A DNA stretch of 64,000 nucleotides from Archilochus colubris (lineage: Eukaryota > Chordata > Aves > Apodiformes > Trochilidae), in assembly GCA_023079485.1 (NCBI GenBank), contig CM041092.1, positions 3,553,127 to 3,617,126 of the forward strand, given 5' to 3'. Shown here piece after piece: positions 48,701 through 58,650 of this stretch. Both the position numbers and the translations under genes were made by a program. Each line of letters begins with the position of its first letter. Positions within the stretch are counted from its first letter, which is position 1. Under the pieces are notes generated by a model that was given only the letters and a program-made list of their open reading frames with translations, was not told the DNA's origin and made no database searches.

Positions 48701-49517
48701 TTTTTATCCTGGTTCTTTGCAATCAGAACAATAATTCTATTTTTCTCTAGGAAAGGCTTGGCACATGGAGGGAAGGCAGCACAGGTACAACTCCCTGCAC
48801 CCACCTTGCCCAGTGAGCAGTGTTGAGTTAGAGATGCTGGATGTAGCTAATACACTAAATAAAAAAAACTGGTGAGAAAAGGAGTGGTTTTGGGAATGAG
48901 TATGGTCAAAAACCAACATTCCTCGTGAGGAAGATATTCCAAAAAATTTTGATTGGGAAACATCAAAAGCCCTCATTTCAATGAAGATGAAATAATGCAG
49001 AAGGTTAACCTACTACATCACTTGAAAGAAATACAAAACCAACATTAAAAAAACTGAGGTGAAACAGATTGTCAAGCTGTTTTTTTCCATATTATCAGGG
49101 GGAAATACTTTAACTCTTTGTGATCAAAAATGAAAATAATTTTTTTATCCAGCTTTGTGAAATGTGCTTTCACTGCCTGTGAATTTATAAATATTTTGCA
49201 GTTCAGGGCATATATAAAGCTGAATATCTTCCCCAGGCAGATAAATTCTAAGGTGGCTGCAGTTAAAATGGATAAAATATTTTCCTTGATATTCCACTCT
49301 ACAAGGCTAATCCCATTATTTCCTAGGAAGATTATTCCAAGACACTAGGACACTTTCCAAATGCAATCACCCTTCCAGCATTAACAAACTGCTCCGTGAC
49401 TATTTAGCTCACTGGAATGGACTTGGTAAATAAAGATATTTTCACCTCCTCATTCACCCACAAGAGTGCCCCATATCAAGAAAAAAGACCTGCACTGTTA
49501 CCTGGGATGTAATTAAC

Positions 49518-49532
49518 TTTTTTTTTTTTTTT
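49518..49532. repeat. Poly-T homopolymer, 15 bp
   Basis: A run of 15 thymines lies between TTAAC and AATTGGG. Confidence 0.9.
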
Positions 49533-49920
49533 AATTGGGTTTATTTAGGCAACAGAAGCATTTCCACATAGCAGGACATCAGCTAACACAGCCTGCACTG
49601 GTCTCACTTACATTGAAAATGCATCCAAATACTTATTACATGAAACTGTTGGTTTCCCAACTTTGTCTGTGTTGATAGTCTGTAGGGAGTAGAGCAGCAC
49701 AGTAGTCCTGGGCATTTTCCTTGTTTCCAGCTGCTAAATCATAATAAAGAAGGTTCAAATAATCTTCTTTTCCTGTCAGAACTTTGCCATGGAGATAATT
49801 GCTGTAGTGTTTGCAAAGTATGGGATATCATTACCAGAAAGTAGTAGAGGGTCCACATGACAGTGAAGAGAAGGAGATGAGCTCAATGTGACCATTTTCT
49901 GTTAAATAAGGCACATGTTA

Positions 49921-49970
49921 AGGAAAAAAAAGAAAAAAAAACAACCCAAAAAACCCCTCAAAAAAACAAA
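49921..49970. repeat. A/C-rich low-complexity tract
   Basis: A-runs are interrupted by G, CAACCC, CCCCTC and C. This is the third tract of this A/C type in the window, with 20501-20590 and 32170-32257. Confidence 0.85.
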
Positions 49971-51184
49971 ATGCAAAAGCACCTACTCTGTCAGGGAATA
50001 TCTTCTTTCTTCCAACACCAGGAACCCACAGCACTGGAGGCCACTAAATGGACTGAACCACTTGTTGCACTTGGCCATTTCATGAGACATTGGAGTTGCA
50101 ATTTATTAGAGGGGACTGAATGATGGCTTTGTAGGATTGTAACCAGGGGAAAAGTGCCCTGAGATTGCTTCTGCACTGGGGCAACAAGCAAAGAAAGTGA
50201 CTTCTCCAGCTGCCTCCCTTCCAGCATAGGGCTGCCTAGGAGCACAGGGGCTCCTCTGGAAGTGTTACCCCAAGAAGGGAGCTCTGAATGCCAATCAGAA
50301 CCATGGCTTACTGCTAGGACACTGGTGCCCTTTCCTACAGACTGGAACATCACCCCCCAGTCTGGTTGGAAAGGAGCAGAATAATAACACTCATTGTGCT
50401 GCTGACATTTCTCTGGGAGGGGGTGGCTTTTGGGTAAGCAGTTGTGTTTCCTTATTTAGCTCTCCACCACAATCATAGATTTTTTTTTTCCAGCCCTTAT
50501 TTTTATGCTTCTGGAAAGTCAAAGGATGAAAAGTTACACTGGGGGGGATGTCTAGAAGTGACCTCCAAAGCATGAGTGCTGATGCGATATGAACGTCTGT
50601 GACCACGTAACTGCTTGAGGGCAATTTCAAGATCAGTGACAGGATCACAGCTCCTAAATTACCAATGATTAACCGAAGTGCTCTGGCCACCAAATCCTGA
50701 TTCAATTCAGTCTTTCAGGGCAACAAAGAGATACTTTTTCTCTCCGGGATGCCTTGCAGGTATCGGTCCAGTTTGCTAAGAATATACACCAAGTCATTAC
50801 CTCTGCGACAACCCAAGTCATGTGAAGAGCCTTCAGAAGTCCTCCCTCAAGAAGCCATCTGCTTAAACCTCAGCTGGGACTTGTTTTATGGAGGTCACAT
50901 GCTGCTTTTTAAGTGATTATTTCTAGATGGTGCTCAGGGGCAGGGAAGGAGGGTTGGTGACCACAGCTCCTTCTGTGCAAAGGCAGACATTCAAGCCATG
51001 GAATACTGACAGCAGTGATCACAGTACCCAGGGTGAAGAAGCCAAGTTGTGTGCAACTGCTTGCTTTTGGGGAGAAGAGGCTTTCTTGGTTGTCTTCATA
51101 GCTCGTTAGCCCCATTTCTACTGCATTTAGCTCAATCACACAACTTCCACTCTGGCCACATCCTCCTAAGCCCAGGAAAGCATC

Positions 51185-51340
51185 TCAATCCCATTTCACA
51201 GAGGCCATGGAGGCTTTTTTAAAAGGGGGATCCAAGTCTATGAAGACTTAATGAGAAAATATGCTGTCCAGTGACTTCACCAAAGTCATAAAAAGTTGGT
51301 TCCAGGGCAGTTCCCAGGTCCTAACCTGTGCTCAGGTTGT
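51185..51340 (-). mobile_element. Possible MIR-like SINE relic
   Basis: The blocks CAATCCCATTTCACAGAGGC, CCAGTGACTTCACCAAAGTC and CAGGGCAGTTCCCAGGTCCT follow the order of the MIR reverse complement ('cccattttacagatgagg', 'agtgacttgcccaaggtcac', 'agctgggattcccaggtct'). Spacing is enlarged in the first half, which would require an insertion. The match is weaker than at 34978-35092. Confidence 0.35.
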
Positions 51341-51483
51341 TTGGTATCACAAAGCCCTCCCTATTTCTCCTTCCTGGGAGGTCAACAACAGGCACCTAAA
51401 TGTAGCTTGAGGAAATCTCTCACTTCCAGGCTCTTGCACAGCAAAATCCAGAGCAAGGACATCATTCAGAGACACTGAAATTA

Positions 51484-51800
51484 GAATCATAGAGTGGTTT
51501 GGGTTGGAAGGGATGAAAAGATCATCAAAATCCAACCTCCCCCATCTTACAGCATGGGCAGGTTGCACCCTGCCCATGGATTTGTCCCAGTGCCCTAAAC
51601 CAGGTTGCACGAGGCTTCATCCAACCTGGCCTTGAACACTTCTAGGGATAGAGCACCAACAACCTCCCTAGGCAACCTATTACAGTGTCTTATTACCCTC
51701 ATGGTAAAGAATTTTTTCTTATTATCTAACCTTAATGTCCCCTTTTTCAGATAAAACCATTACCCCTTGTCCTGTCACTGTCCTCTCTGGTGAAAAGGCC
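51484..51800 (-). mobile_element. CR1 LINE 3'-terminal fragment (minus strand)
   Basis: It begins GAATCATAGAGTGGTTTGGG, the CR1 3' tail in reverse complement, then TTGGAAGGGATGAAAAGATC, CATCCAACCTGGCCTTGAAC, CACTTCTAGGGATAGAGCAC and GGCAACCTATTACAGTGTCT. It continues with GTAAAGAATTTTTTCTTATT, ATCTAACCTTAATGTCCCC and CCTTGTCCTGTCACTGTCC. All landmark blocks are present over about 315 bp, truncated at the 5' side of the element. The tail is well preserved. There is no ORF. Confidence 0.96.
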
Positions 51801-53289
51801 CTGCCTGTAAAGAAAGCAGTGCCAAATAATAACAGGGACTTAGAAAACCCAAGTGTAACCACCACACACCCACTCAGCAGAATATCATGCAGCATTTATC
51901 AGGTCAGGCAGGAGCTTGCTCCATAAAACCAGTTTCAGTATAGGCTTTTAAGTATATAGCAACTGATAGAGTGAATATAGACATTATTTTACAAGAGCAG
52001 GAGTTCTCTCAGTTACTAAGCTGTAATTTTAATTGACGTGAAGCAAGAAGACCCACAAGAATAGAGCCAGTGCCTGGTTCTCACAGCCCATCCATCCTGT
52101 GTGTAGTTACTCAGGGCTCATATACCCACCAGTTTAGAAACATGTGTAATTGCTTATGGTCAACATTGTACCCCTGCCAGCTCACACATTAAACAGATAA
52201 CCACTATTATTATAAAAGCAACTTCCTTGACCTCATATTTTGGTCTGGCTCTGAATTCCTGTACTTTACCAGTTTGGTTTGGTGCATTATGCCAGCCTGC
52301 TGCCTGTACATGTCATTTTCTACTCCTGTAAGTGACCGGTGCAACTGAGAGCTTACTATAAAAATGCAGATTTGAGCACACGAATAGAATAAATTCAAGA
52401 AATATGATCACAGTTGCTCCTGCAATGTTTTTATAAACACAGAGTCTCTGCTTTTTTATTATAGTTAAGGTACAGCGTGTTATTTGGCAGAGGAATCTGA
52501 CTTGAAAATGTAAAAGGTTCAGGCAACCACACATTTGGAAGTAGAAATCTTTCCTTAAAACACGGCTCTGGTTTTTAAACATAGCAAAATTTCTGGAAAC
52601 TTCAGTTTCTCCAAGTCTGCCAAAGCTCCAGTCACATGCAACATATTCTTGGGGCTTACATATAATGTTTCAAGTAATAAACAACATCTTGTTTAGAGCA
52701 GGATGGGGAAAAAAAAAAGGGGGGAAAGCACTCATTAGGAGTCAAAGCTCTACGTCGGCACTAAAAACAAAACATGTTTCTTGCAATGAAGCCTCAGTGT
52801 AACTTTTATGATGTCTTAATAAGAGATTCATGTGTTCTTCACACCTCTGATAATCACAGTTAAAACTGTAGGTTAAATTCTTACAGCAGTTAGATAAATT
52901 AGATTACAAAAGAAGGGAGATTTCATACTCGTTGAAGTGCACCCAGGTTTTCAATAACAGAAAGAAAATATCTGCTCATCCTAATTCAGTAACAGAATGA
53001 GCTACATATTGTACATAACCATACATCCTCAGTACCCCTTCAGTGTTCTCTGTATCACTCATTTATCATGCACTTTTTATTCAGGAACGAGGCTGGGCTT
53101 TTTTTTTTTTAATGAAAAAAAAAAAAGTTGTTTCCATACCAAGCCTCATCATCCAGAACATTCACAGCTTAAATATATGCACAGTCATCTCTAGTAGTCA
53201 GACACCATTTCAGTCTGCTCATCAGAATACATATTAACAAAATGATATTGGGATACAGAAATAGCACACGGCAGCCAGGACTGAAGTAT

Positions 53290-53362
53290 GGGCCATAATA
53301 CCTACCTCACTGGGATCTAGTAAGGTTTAATTAATTAATGCTTATGGAGCACCATGAGCTCC
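53290..53362 (+). mobile_element. MIR-like SINE 3' fragment
   Basis: GGCCATAATACCTACCTCAC, then TGGGATCTAGTAAGG, then TTTAATTAATTAATGCTTAT and GGAGCACCATGAG match the 3' third of MIR-type CORE-SINEs ('ataatacctacctcacagggttgttgtgagg', 'attaattaatg', 'aagcgctttgag') in the same order. Only this part is recognisable. Confidence 0.45.
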
Positions 53363-53649
53363 TCAGATCATCACTTCAATTCATTATCACCCCCATTCGT
53401 TTTGTGTCCCACTTTCCCTCTTCATTCAACAGTGAATTTCTTTTGGAAAGTGTTGCATTTATAGAGTAATGAACAGATGAAAGCAGTTGGAGTGATTTGG
53501 CCTCACTGCCTTTGCTGGAGGAAAGGGAGCAGGAATCCTTCCCCTTCTTTTTTCTGCTCAAGTCAGTCAGGAGAGCATGAAGCTTTGTGATGTGCAAAGC
53601 TTCTCTCAAGAAGCTACCCCCAACCAAACCTGTGTCACAATGCAGCAGA

Positions 53650-53750
53650 AATTTTAAAAATAAATAAAAAAATAAAGAAAGAAAAGAAAAAAATAATTAA
53701 AAAAAAAAAGGAGAAGAAAAAGAAAAAAGGAAGAAAAACAACAGAAAAAG
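53650..53750. repeat. A-rich, mostly purine low-complexity tract
   Basis: About 100 bp composed almost only of A with interspersed T and then G (AAAT and AAAG units, then GAAGAAAAAG). It yields a phenylalanine/leucine-rich spurious frame on the minus strand. Confidence 0.92.
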
Positions 53751-54249
53751 GTACAGGTAAGATTTAAAAAAATATATATAAAAAATTGGATTATTCTGAG
53801 AAATTTCCTTGCTCATATTTATGTTAATTAAAGATGAGCATGAGCCACAAAGCTCAGAGGGGGTATGGATGCAGGCATTTGGTTCTTGCCTCATCTCTAA
53901 TAATTATGAGATACACTGGATGGGAATAGTTGGAAAGCAAATCAATAATCAATAAGAAAATTAATCAAGAAAATTAATGGCAATTTCAAATACTTCCATG
54001 TATAGGATTTCACTCAAGGGTGAGACAAGATAAAATTAGTAGTCTGTATTAAACAAAAACAAAATACCCTTTGATCCAACTTCCATTCAGTTTTTAAAGA
54101 CTTCAGGTTTTGGTGTTAAATAATTAAATAATCTTGATGTTAAATAATCTCTTATTCAAATAAAAGAATTTAACAGAGAAGAAAGGGAGGATTATCTGGT
54201 GGAACTCCAAGGTTGCCATAGACTTCCAGAGAAGAAACCAGATTAAAAC

Positions 54250-54400
54250 AACAAAATTACTGCTGCAAGAAAAGCTGATAAAGAAGACTAGAATTTGATA
54301 ATGGAGGAATTTAATTATTCAGGTATTGATTGGTATGATAACTATGTGGAAGTTGACAAACTTTGTTTATAGTGGCAATGCTATTAGTCCAATGAGCTGA
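54250..54400 (+). mobile_element. Possible decayed LINE endonuclease fragment
   Basis: From 54301 the plus strand encodes MEEFNYSGIDWYDN before the frame ends at a TAG some 25 codons on. This resembles the 'MGDFNYPDI(C/D)W' block of the APE-type endonuclease of CR1-like LINEs. The catalytic-motif GD is changed to EE, so it is not functional. Surrounding sequence is too diverged to extend the match. The resemblance rests on about ten residues and may be accidental. Confidence 0.3.
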
Positions 54401-55048
54401 GCCCCATGCTTGGAGATGGGAGTGTATGCTGCTATAAAATGAATTTTAATTATAAAATTAAAATTTAATTACATTTAGTTCCAATAAAAGTTTTAAAGTT
54501 AATGATAGGGAGTTCAAACAATACCATCACAAAGATCATCAGAGATTTAAGGGAGAAATCAATCAAAATCATTCTCATCAAGACAAACTGGTAAGTAAGA
54601 AGGCACAGGCCAAAAGAACAATTTAAAAACCCAAATATGCTCTTATTATTCATTCAAAGGTAAAAATCTTTCTGACAGTAATTGACACAGCCAACGGTGG
54701 GGGAAAATATGCCAATAACACAAGACAGTGGGAATCTGAGAGTAGTGAAGCAGAGGAAAGCAAATATGCTTCAGTGGGGGGTGCTTTGTAGTTATTGTGT
54801 TTACAGACCTCTAACTGGACTTCAAAGATGGGACCTCATCAAACAAATATAGTTTCTTCTTTAGATATTTTTGTTCCTGACATAGAAAACCAAGGGCTTA
54901 GCAGTTTATAAATGGAATTGACCTCGTGCAGTCCCATGACCAGAAGACTGGTCTCCAGTTCCATACACTATATATTGAATGCCTGTAATATAATTAACAT
55001 ACCTGGGAGCAGGTACTGCTGGTCCAGTCCTCCCCCAGGATGGAAGAG

Positions 55049-55098
55049 AGTGGGGAACACCCACTGGGGAACAACAGAGGAGTGGGGAACAACCACTG
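55049..55098. repeat. Direct duplication, 32-bp period
   Basis: AGTGGGGAACACCCACTG and AGTGGGGAACAACCACTG lie 32 bp apart, with an extra ACTGGGGAACAACAG between them sharing the GGGGAACA core. It is a local tandem duplication. Confidence 0.85.
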
Positions 55099-56641
55099 AA
55101 GCTTGATGGAGTTGATGTTTTCATGTTTTAGGTCTCCTTCATAGTAAACTGTTTTATCCCATGACCTGGACACAATTTCATCCCAAACTTCTCATTTGAA
55201 AGCAAACACCAGAACCTGGTGCTTCTTGCACCACTGGAAGATTTCTCCTCTGCCATTGACAGAAAGGTGTTTAACCCTGCTGGGGTGGAGGTCAGGGAAC
55301 CCCACAGGGTTTGGCATGTTCCCAGGCTGCTGAGTAATGCACACAGAGCCTGTCTTCAGAAACCTTTCTGCCTTAAATAAGTGTTGGTGTGCCTAGCTCT
55401 TCCCTTGGCTTGTGCAGAAAGCTCGACTCTTCTAGATCCAAGAGAGAAAAATATCTCAGGTTTCTGCCACAGGTGAGAAAAGAGTGGTCCCAGCTGAGTC
55501 AAAAGCTTGCCTATTTATACTTGCTTCTTGCTTTCTGATTGATTAAAAAAAAAACGACGTTAATTATTTTCATGAAAACTTCTCTTTCAGGGCAAAATGT
55601 AGTTTTCAGTCAAAAAACGAACAAAACAACCCCCCCAAAAAGAACCAGAAAGCCTTGGAAAAAATTAAGGTTTTGATTTTCCATGAAAATATGTTTCTGT
55701 TTGGAACTCTAGTGTTCCACTGCTTGTTCCTCACCATAATTTATATGGCAGACTATAGATCATACACTATAATATCATCATACCTCACCAGAGACCCAGG
55801 CACCACAGGTTGCTGAGAGCCCTTTTCATTGAGGACCCTGGCACCCAGACTACAGAACCAGTTAAACCAGTAAAAACTGATTACACAAATTTCATTTGAT
55901 TTAGTCTTAAATTTTTCATTTGGTTTCCAGGGGAGGGACTTTTTCTTATGTAAAATGTTACCCTTGCAATATTACAATCAAACTAAGAATTAATCCAATA
56001 TTTATCACTTACTGTAGCTACCAGAAATTGTCAGGTTCATCGCTGTAAGAGAATGATCTACATATGTGAACAGAAGGGTAGAAAGGACAGTAAACATCCT
56101 ATAATAGTCAAATAAGGGAAAAATAAACCATAAGAAATTAATAATCTGAATCAAAATATTGTATAGTATATAATTTAATAATACATTAACTATTTTATAG
56201 CAGTAGGAAGTAGAAATACACTTCTTGAGCCAAAGAAATCCATATGACATGTGGATAGAGTTATGTAATACATCAGAAATGTTAAGGAGCATCCCAAAAG
56301 TCATTTTGATCTCTTGGCACTGAAGTAAAGCAAGTGCAGTGCATAAGGGTTAACTCCTCAGCTCACAGAAATCAAGTTAACACCATTTAAGTTAGCAAAA
56401 TTTATTCAAAGTCAAATTCATTTACTCCAGCCAAAGATCTGTCCCTAACTCTATCCTTTGCATTTTATACTGCATTAACTAGTTTAATATATTCAGTTTT
56501 AAAGCCCAGTATACTTCACTATAATCTCCATTACATATACACACTTCTGTGTACACATGCATATGCAGAGGAATACATACATATAAAATATTTTTTTAAA
56601 AATCATAATATAAACAAGTTAACACAATTCCTAGCTGTGGG

Positions 56642-56668
56642 AAAAAAAAAAAAAAAAAAAAAAAAAAA
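56642..56668. repeat. Poly-A homopolymer, 27 bp
   Basis: The longest homopolymer in the window, 27 adenines followed by GAAAG. It lies just upstream of the CR1 reverse-transcriptase relic. CR1 elements do not end in poly-A, so the two are probably unrelated. Confidence 0.95.
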
Positions 56669-56689
56669 GAAAGACCAGGAATGGTTTTG

Positions 56690-56900
56690 CAGGATTTAGT
56701 GAGGAAATGTGCTGAAAATCCTAATTTGAGTAGAGTCAACCAATGTGGATTTATGAGCAGGAAATCTTGCTCAAATAATTTGTTGGAATTCTTCAAAGCT
56801 CTCCCTGCCAAGGTAGACAAGAAAAATACTCTGGATGGTATACAATATGCCTAGACTTTCAAAAGGGTCTTTGATAAGATCCTACACTGGAGATTAGCAG
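56690..56900 (+). pseudogene. CR1-type LINE reverse-transcriptase relic
   Basis: Reading from 56747 in one frame, the translation runs about 50 codons with a single stop (TAG at 56852-56854). It contains GFMSRKSCSNNLLEFFK, then KVDKKNTLDGIQYA and, after the stop, TFKRVFDKILHWRL. This parallels the CR1-family reverse-transcriptase region 'GF..G.SC..NLLEFFE..T.KVDKGN..DVIYLDFQKAFDKVPH.RL'. The frame is otherwise intact here, but no further domain is recognisable on either side, so this is a short dead remnant of an old CR1-like element. The host would tolerate it as neutral debris. It is much older than the four CR1 3' tails judging by its divergence. A match to another LINE clade with the same motif is possible. 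Confidence 0.72.
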
Positions 56901-57229
56901 CAAGGTACAGAGACAGGATAACAAACTTTAATGAACTGATAACAGTCTGGAAACAGCATTCACCCAACGACTTAGAGCTCTGCAGTCAATACAGGAGAGA
57001 GCTGTGGTCAGGTTAGGAGCTTGTCTCTAATCTATGTAAAAGAATTAAATCAGAATATCAAAGGTTAAGGTATCAAAATGTGCCCGGGGAACATGAAAGT
57101 TCTTGGGGCTCTAGCAGCAATCCTCTAACTGGGTTAGAAATGCAAGATCCAGATCATCAGCTCCATCAGGAATGCTCTGCTGGGCTGGAGTAAAGAGCTG
57201 ATAGAGCAAATAAACAGTTTTGGGTTGTG

Positions 57230-57265
57230 TTTTTTTGTTTGTTTGTTTGTTTGTTTGTTTTTTTA
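57230..57265. repeat. (GTTT)n microsatellite
   Basis: Six or more tandem GTTT units are bounded by T-runs. On the minus strand they give a spurious KQTNKQTNK frame. Confidence 0.95.
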
Positions 57266-57457
57266 TGTGCATGCTCCATGTGGGCAGAGGAGTGGAAAGA
57301 AATGGTGGAGGGTGTTGGGTAAGGGGAAGAGGGAGCCCTGGGTTCTGCTGGGGAATTGCTCAGGAACTGTGATGCCAGGAACAGGGAAGGAATAGACATG
57401 AGGATGCTTTGAGCTTTTTTATCCTAAGGAGATGGGAGCTTTAGAGGAGATAATTTT

Positions 57458-57542
57458 ATTTTTTTTAATTTAAAACAAACAAAAAAAACCCTACAACAAC
57501 AACAACCACCTTTTTTTTTTCTTTCTTTTGTTTTTTTTTTTC
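57458..57542. repeat. Mixed T-rich / AAAC / T-rich low-complexity block
   Basis: A T-run passes into AAACAAACAAAAAAAACCC and ACAACAACAACAACC, then T-runs with C. The A/C part resembles the other A/C tracts in the window. Confidence 0.85.
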
Positions 57543-58564
57543 TCTATCCTTATTTAATGGATAAGTGTTTGGGTGAGATCTTTTCTCCCAGGGATGGTTA
57601 CCTTACACTGTGAGGGTCAGATAACAAAGCTAATCCTGCTTCCCTTGAACTCAAGCCCTATCCAGTTTTGAAGAATTGCCCCAAGGCCTTCTGTCACAAG
57701 GGTGACAGACCTGTCCCAGACAGCTCAGGGTAACCAGCAAACCAGGGGACAGAACAAAAGCCTCAGGGCTGGTTTCTGTTCCAGGGCTCAGGGCTGTGTT
57801 GGTGGACTCTGACAGCCCTTCTGGTGCCTTTTCAGAAGTACCTAAGAGTTTATGCTTCCTAAATCCTATTTATAAGATTGTCCCATCCCTGTGAAACTCA
57901 ACTTGCTTTTACTTTCAGTGTGCTCCTTGAAAATGGGGCTGGGTCTCCTGAAACTTGGAGGGCTTCCAGGGACCTGGAGAATAGGGAGAACTATCCAGGG
58001 CTCTTGACCTCACTCCCAGTGAGGATTTTTTGATGTTTCCCAGGGACCAGGTCCATGAAATGAAGATGGCAGAAAGGCAAAGAAAACACAGCCAGAACTC
58101 TGAAGCCCAGTGGTTGGTCTTTCAGCTGACAGAAGGATGTGTCCTCCAAAAAGTTTTGAGGAAAAAAAATAAAATGAAATTATAAAATTGCTAAACAGAG
58201 CTGAACGGACCCACTCCAGCATCTGCAGTTATTTAACTGAAGGCTTTTTAGTAGTCATTTTATCCCTGATGGTAACTACAAGGGATTGAACCAGGTATTT
58301 AAATAAAACACAGCATTAGGTAAGAATGGGCTCTCCTTCTTTTCTCAACCTTCACATCCACGTTACTTCAAACAACTTGTCCAACACACTGGTTTTAATG
58401 GACCATCTTTCAACAGACAGACCAAAAGGATTTGGCCTCGTGAGGATTTATCAGAACTGCACAAAGATTAAAATTTCAGCTTATTATTATGCATTCTTAC
58501 CAATTATTTTCTTTATTATCCTCCTGCAAGAAGCCTTGCAGAAGAGCAGCCTGACATTGTGGTA

Positions 58565-58650
58565 GTCACTACACTAACACTGACTTCTGTAAAAGTACTT
58601 CAGCTTCTGTTGAGGTACTTTCAGGACATCAAAAGTACATCAACTTCTGT
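58565..58650. repeat. Imperfect short repeats with CTTCTGT core
   Basis: Three copies of a (G/A)(A/C)CTTCTGT unit (ACTTCTGTAAAAGTACTTCA, GCTTCTGTTGAGGTACTTTC, ACTTCTGTAAAGG) alternate with copies of AAAAGTAC. It is a small degenerate tandem array. Confidence 0.75.

Larger units (their letters stand above)
39500..51482. other. Noncoding region, no gene recognised
   Basis: About 12 kb of AT-rich desert. Nameable contents are a short near-palindromic element (45189-45265), a 31-bp period duplication (42614-42662), poly-A runs near 45684, 45891 and 46440, a possible MIR relic at 51185-51340 and a poly-T at 49518-49532. The longest open frame (161 codons, minus strand, 48237-48722) is rich in hydrophobic runs over T-tracts and carries no family motif. 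Confidence 0.65.

Noticed and set aside
48237..48722. 161-codon open frame on the minus strand with hydrophobic stretches
   Set aside because: The hydrophobic runs arise from A/T tracts read in reverse (poly-phenylalanine). There is no family similarity.
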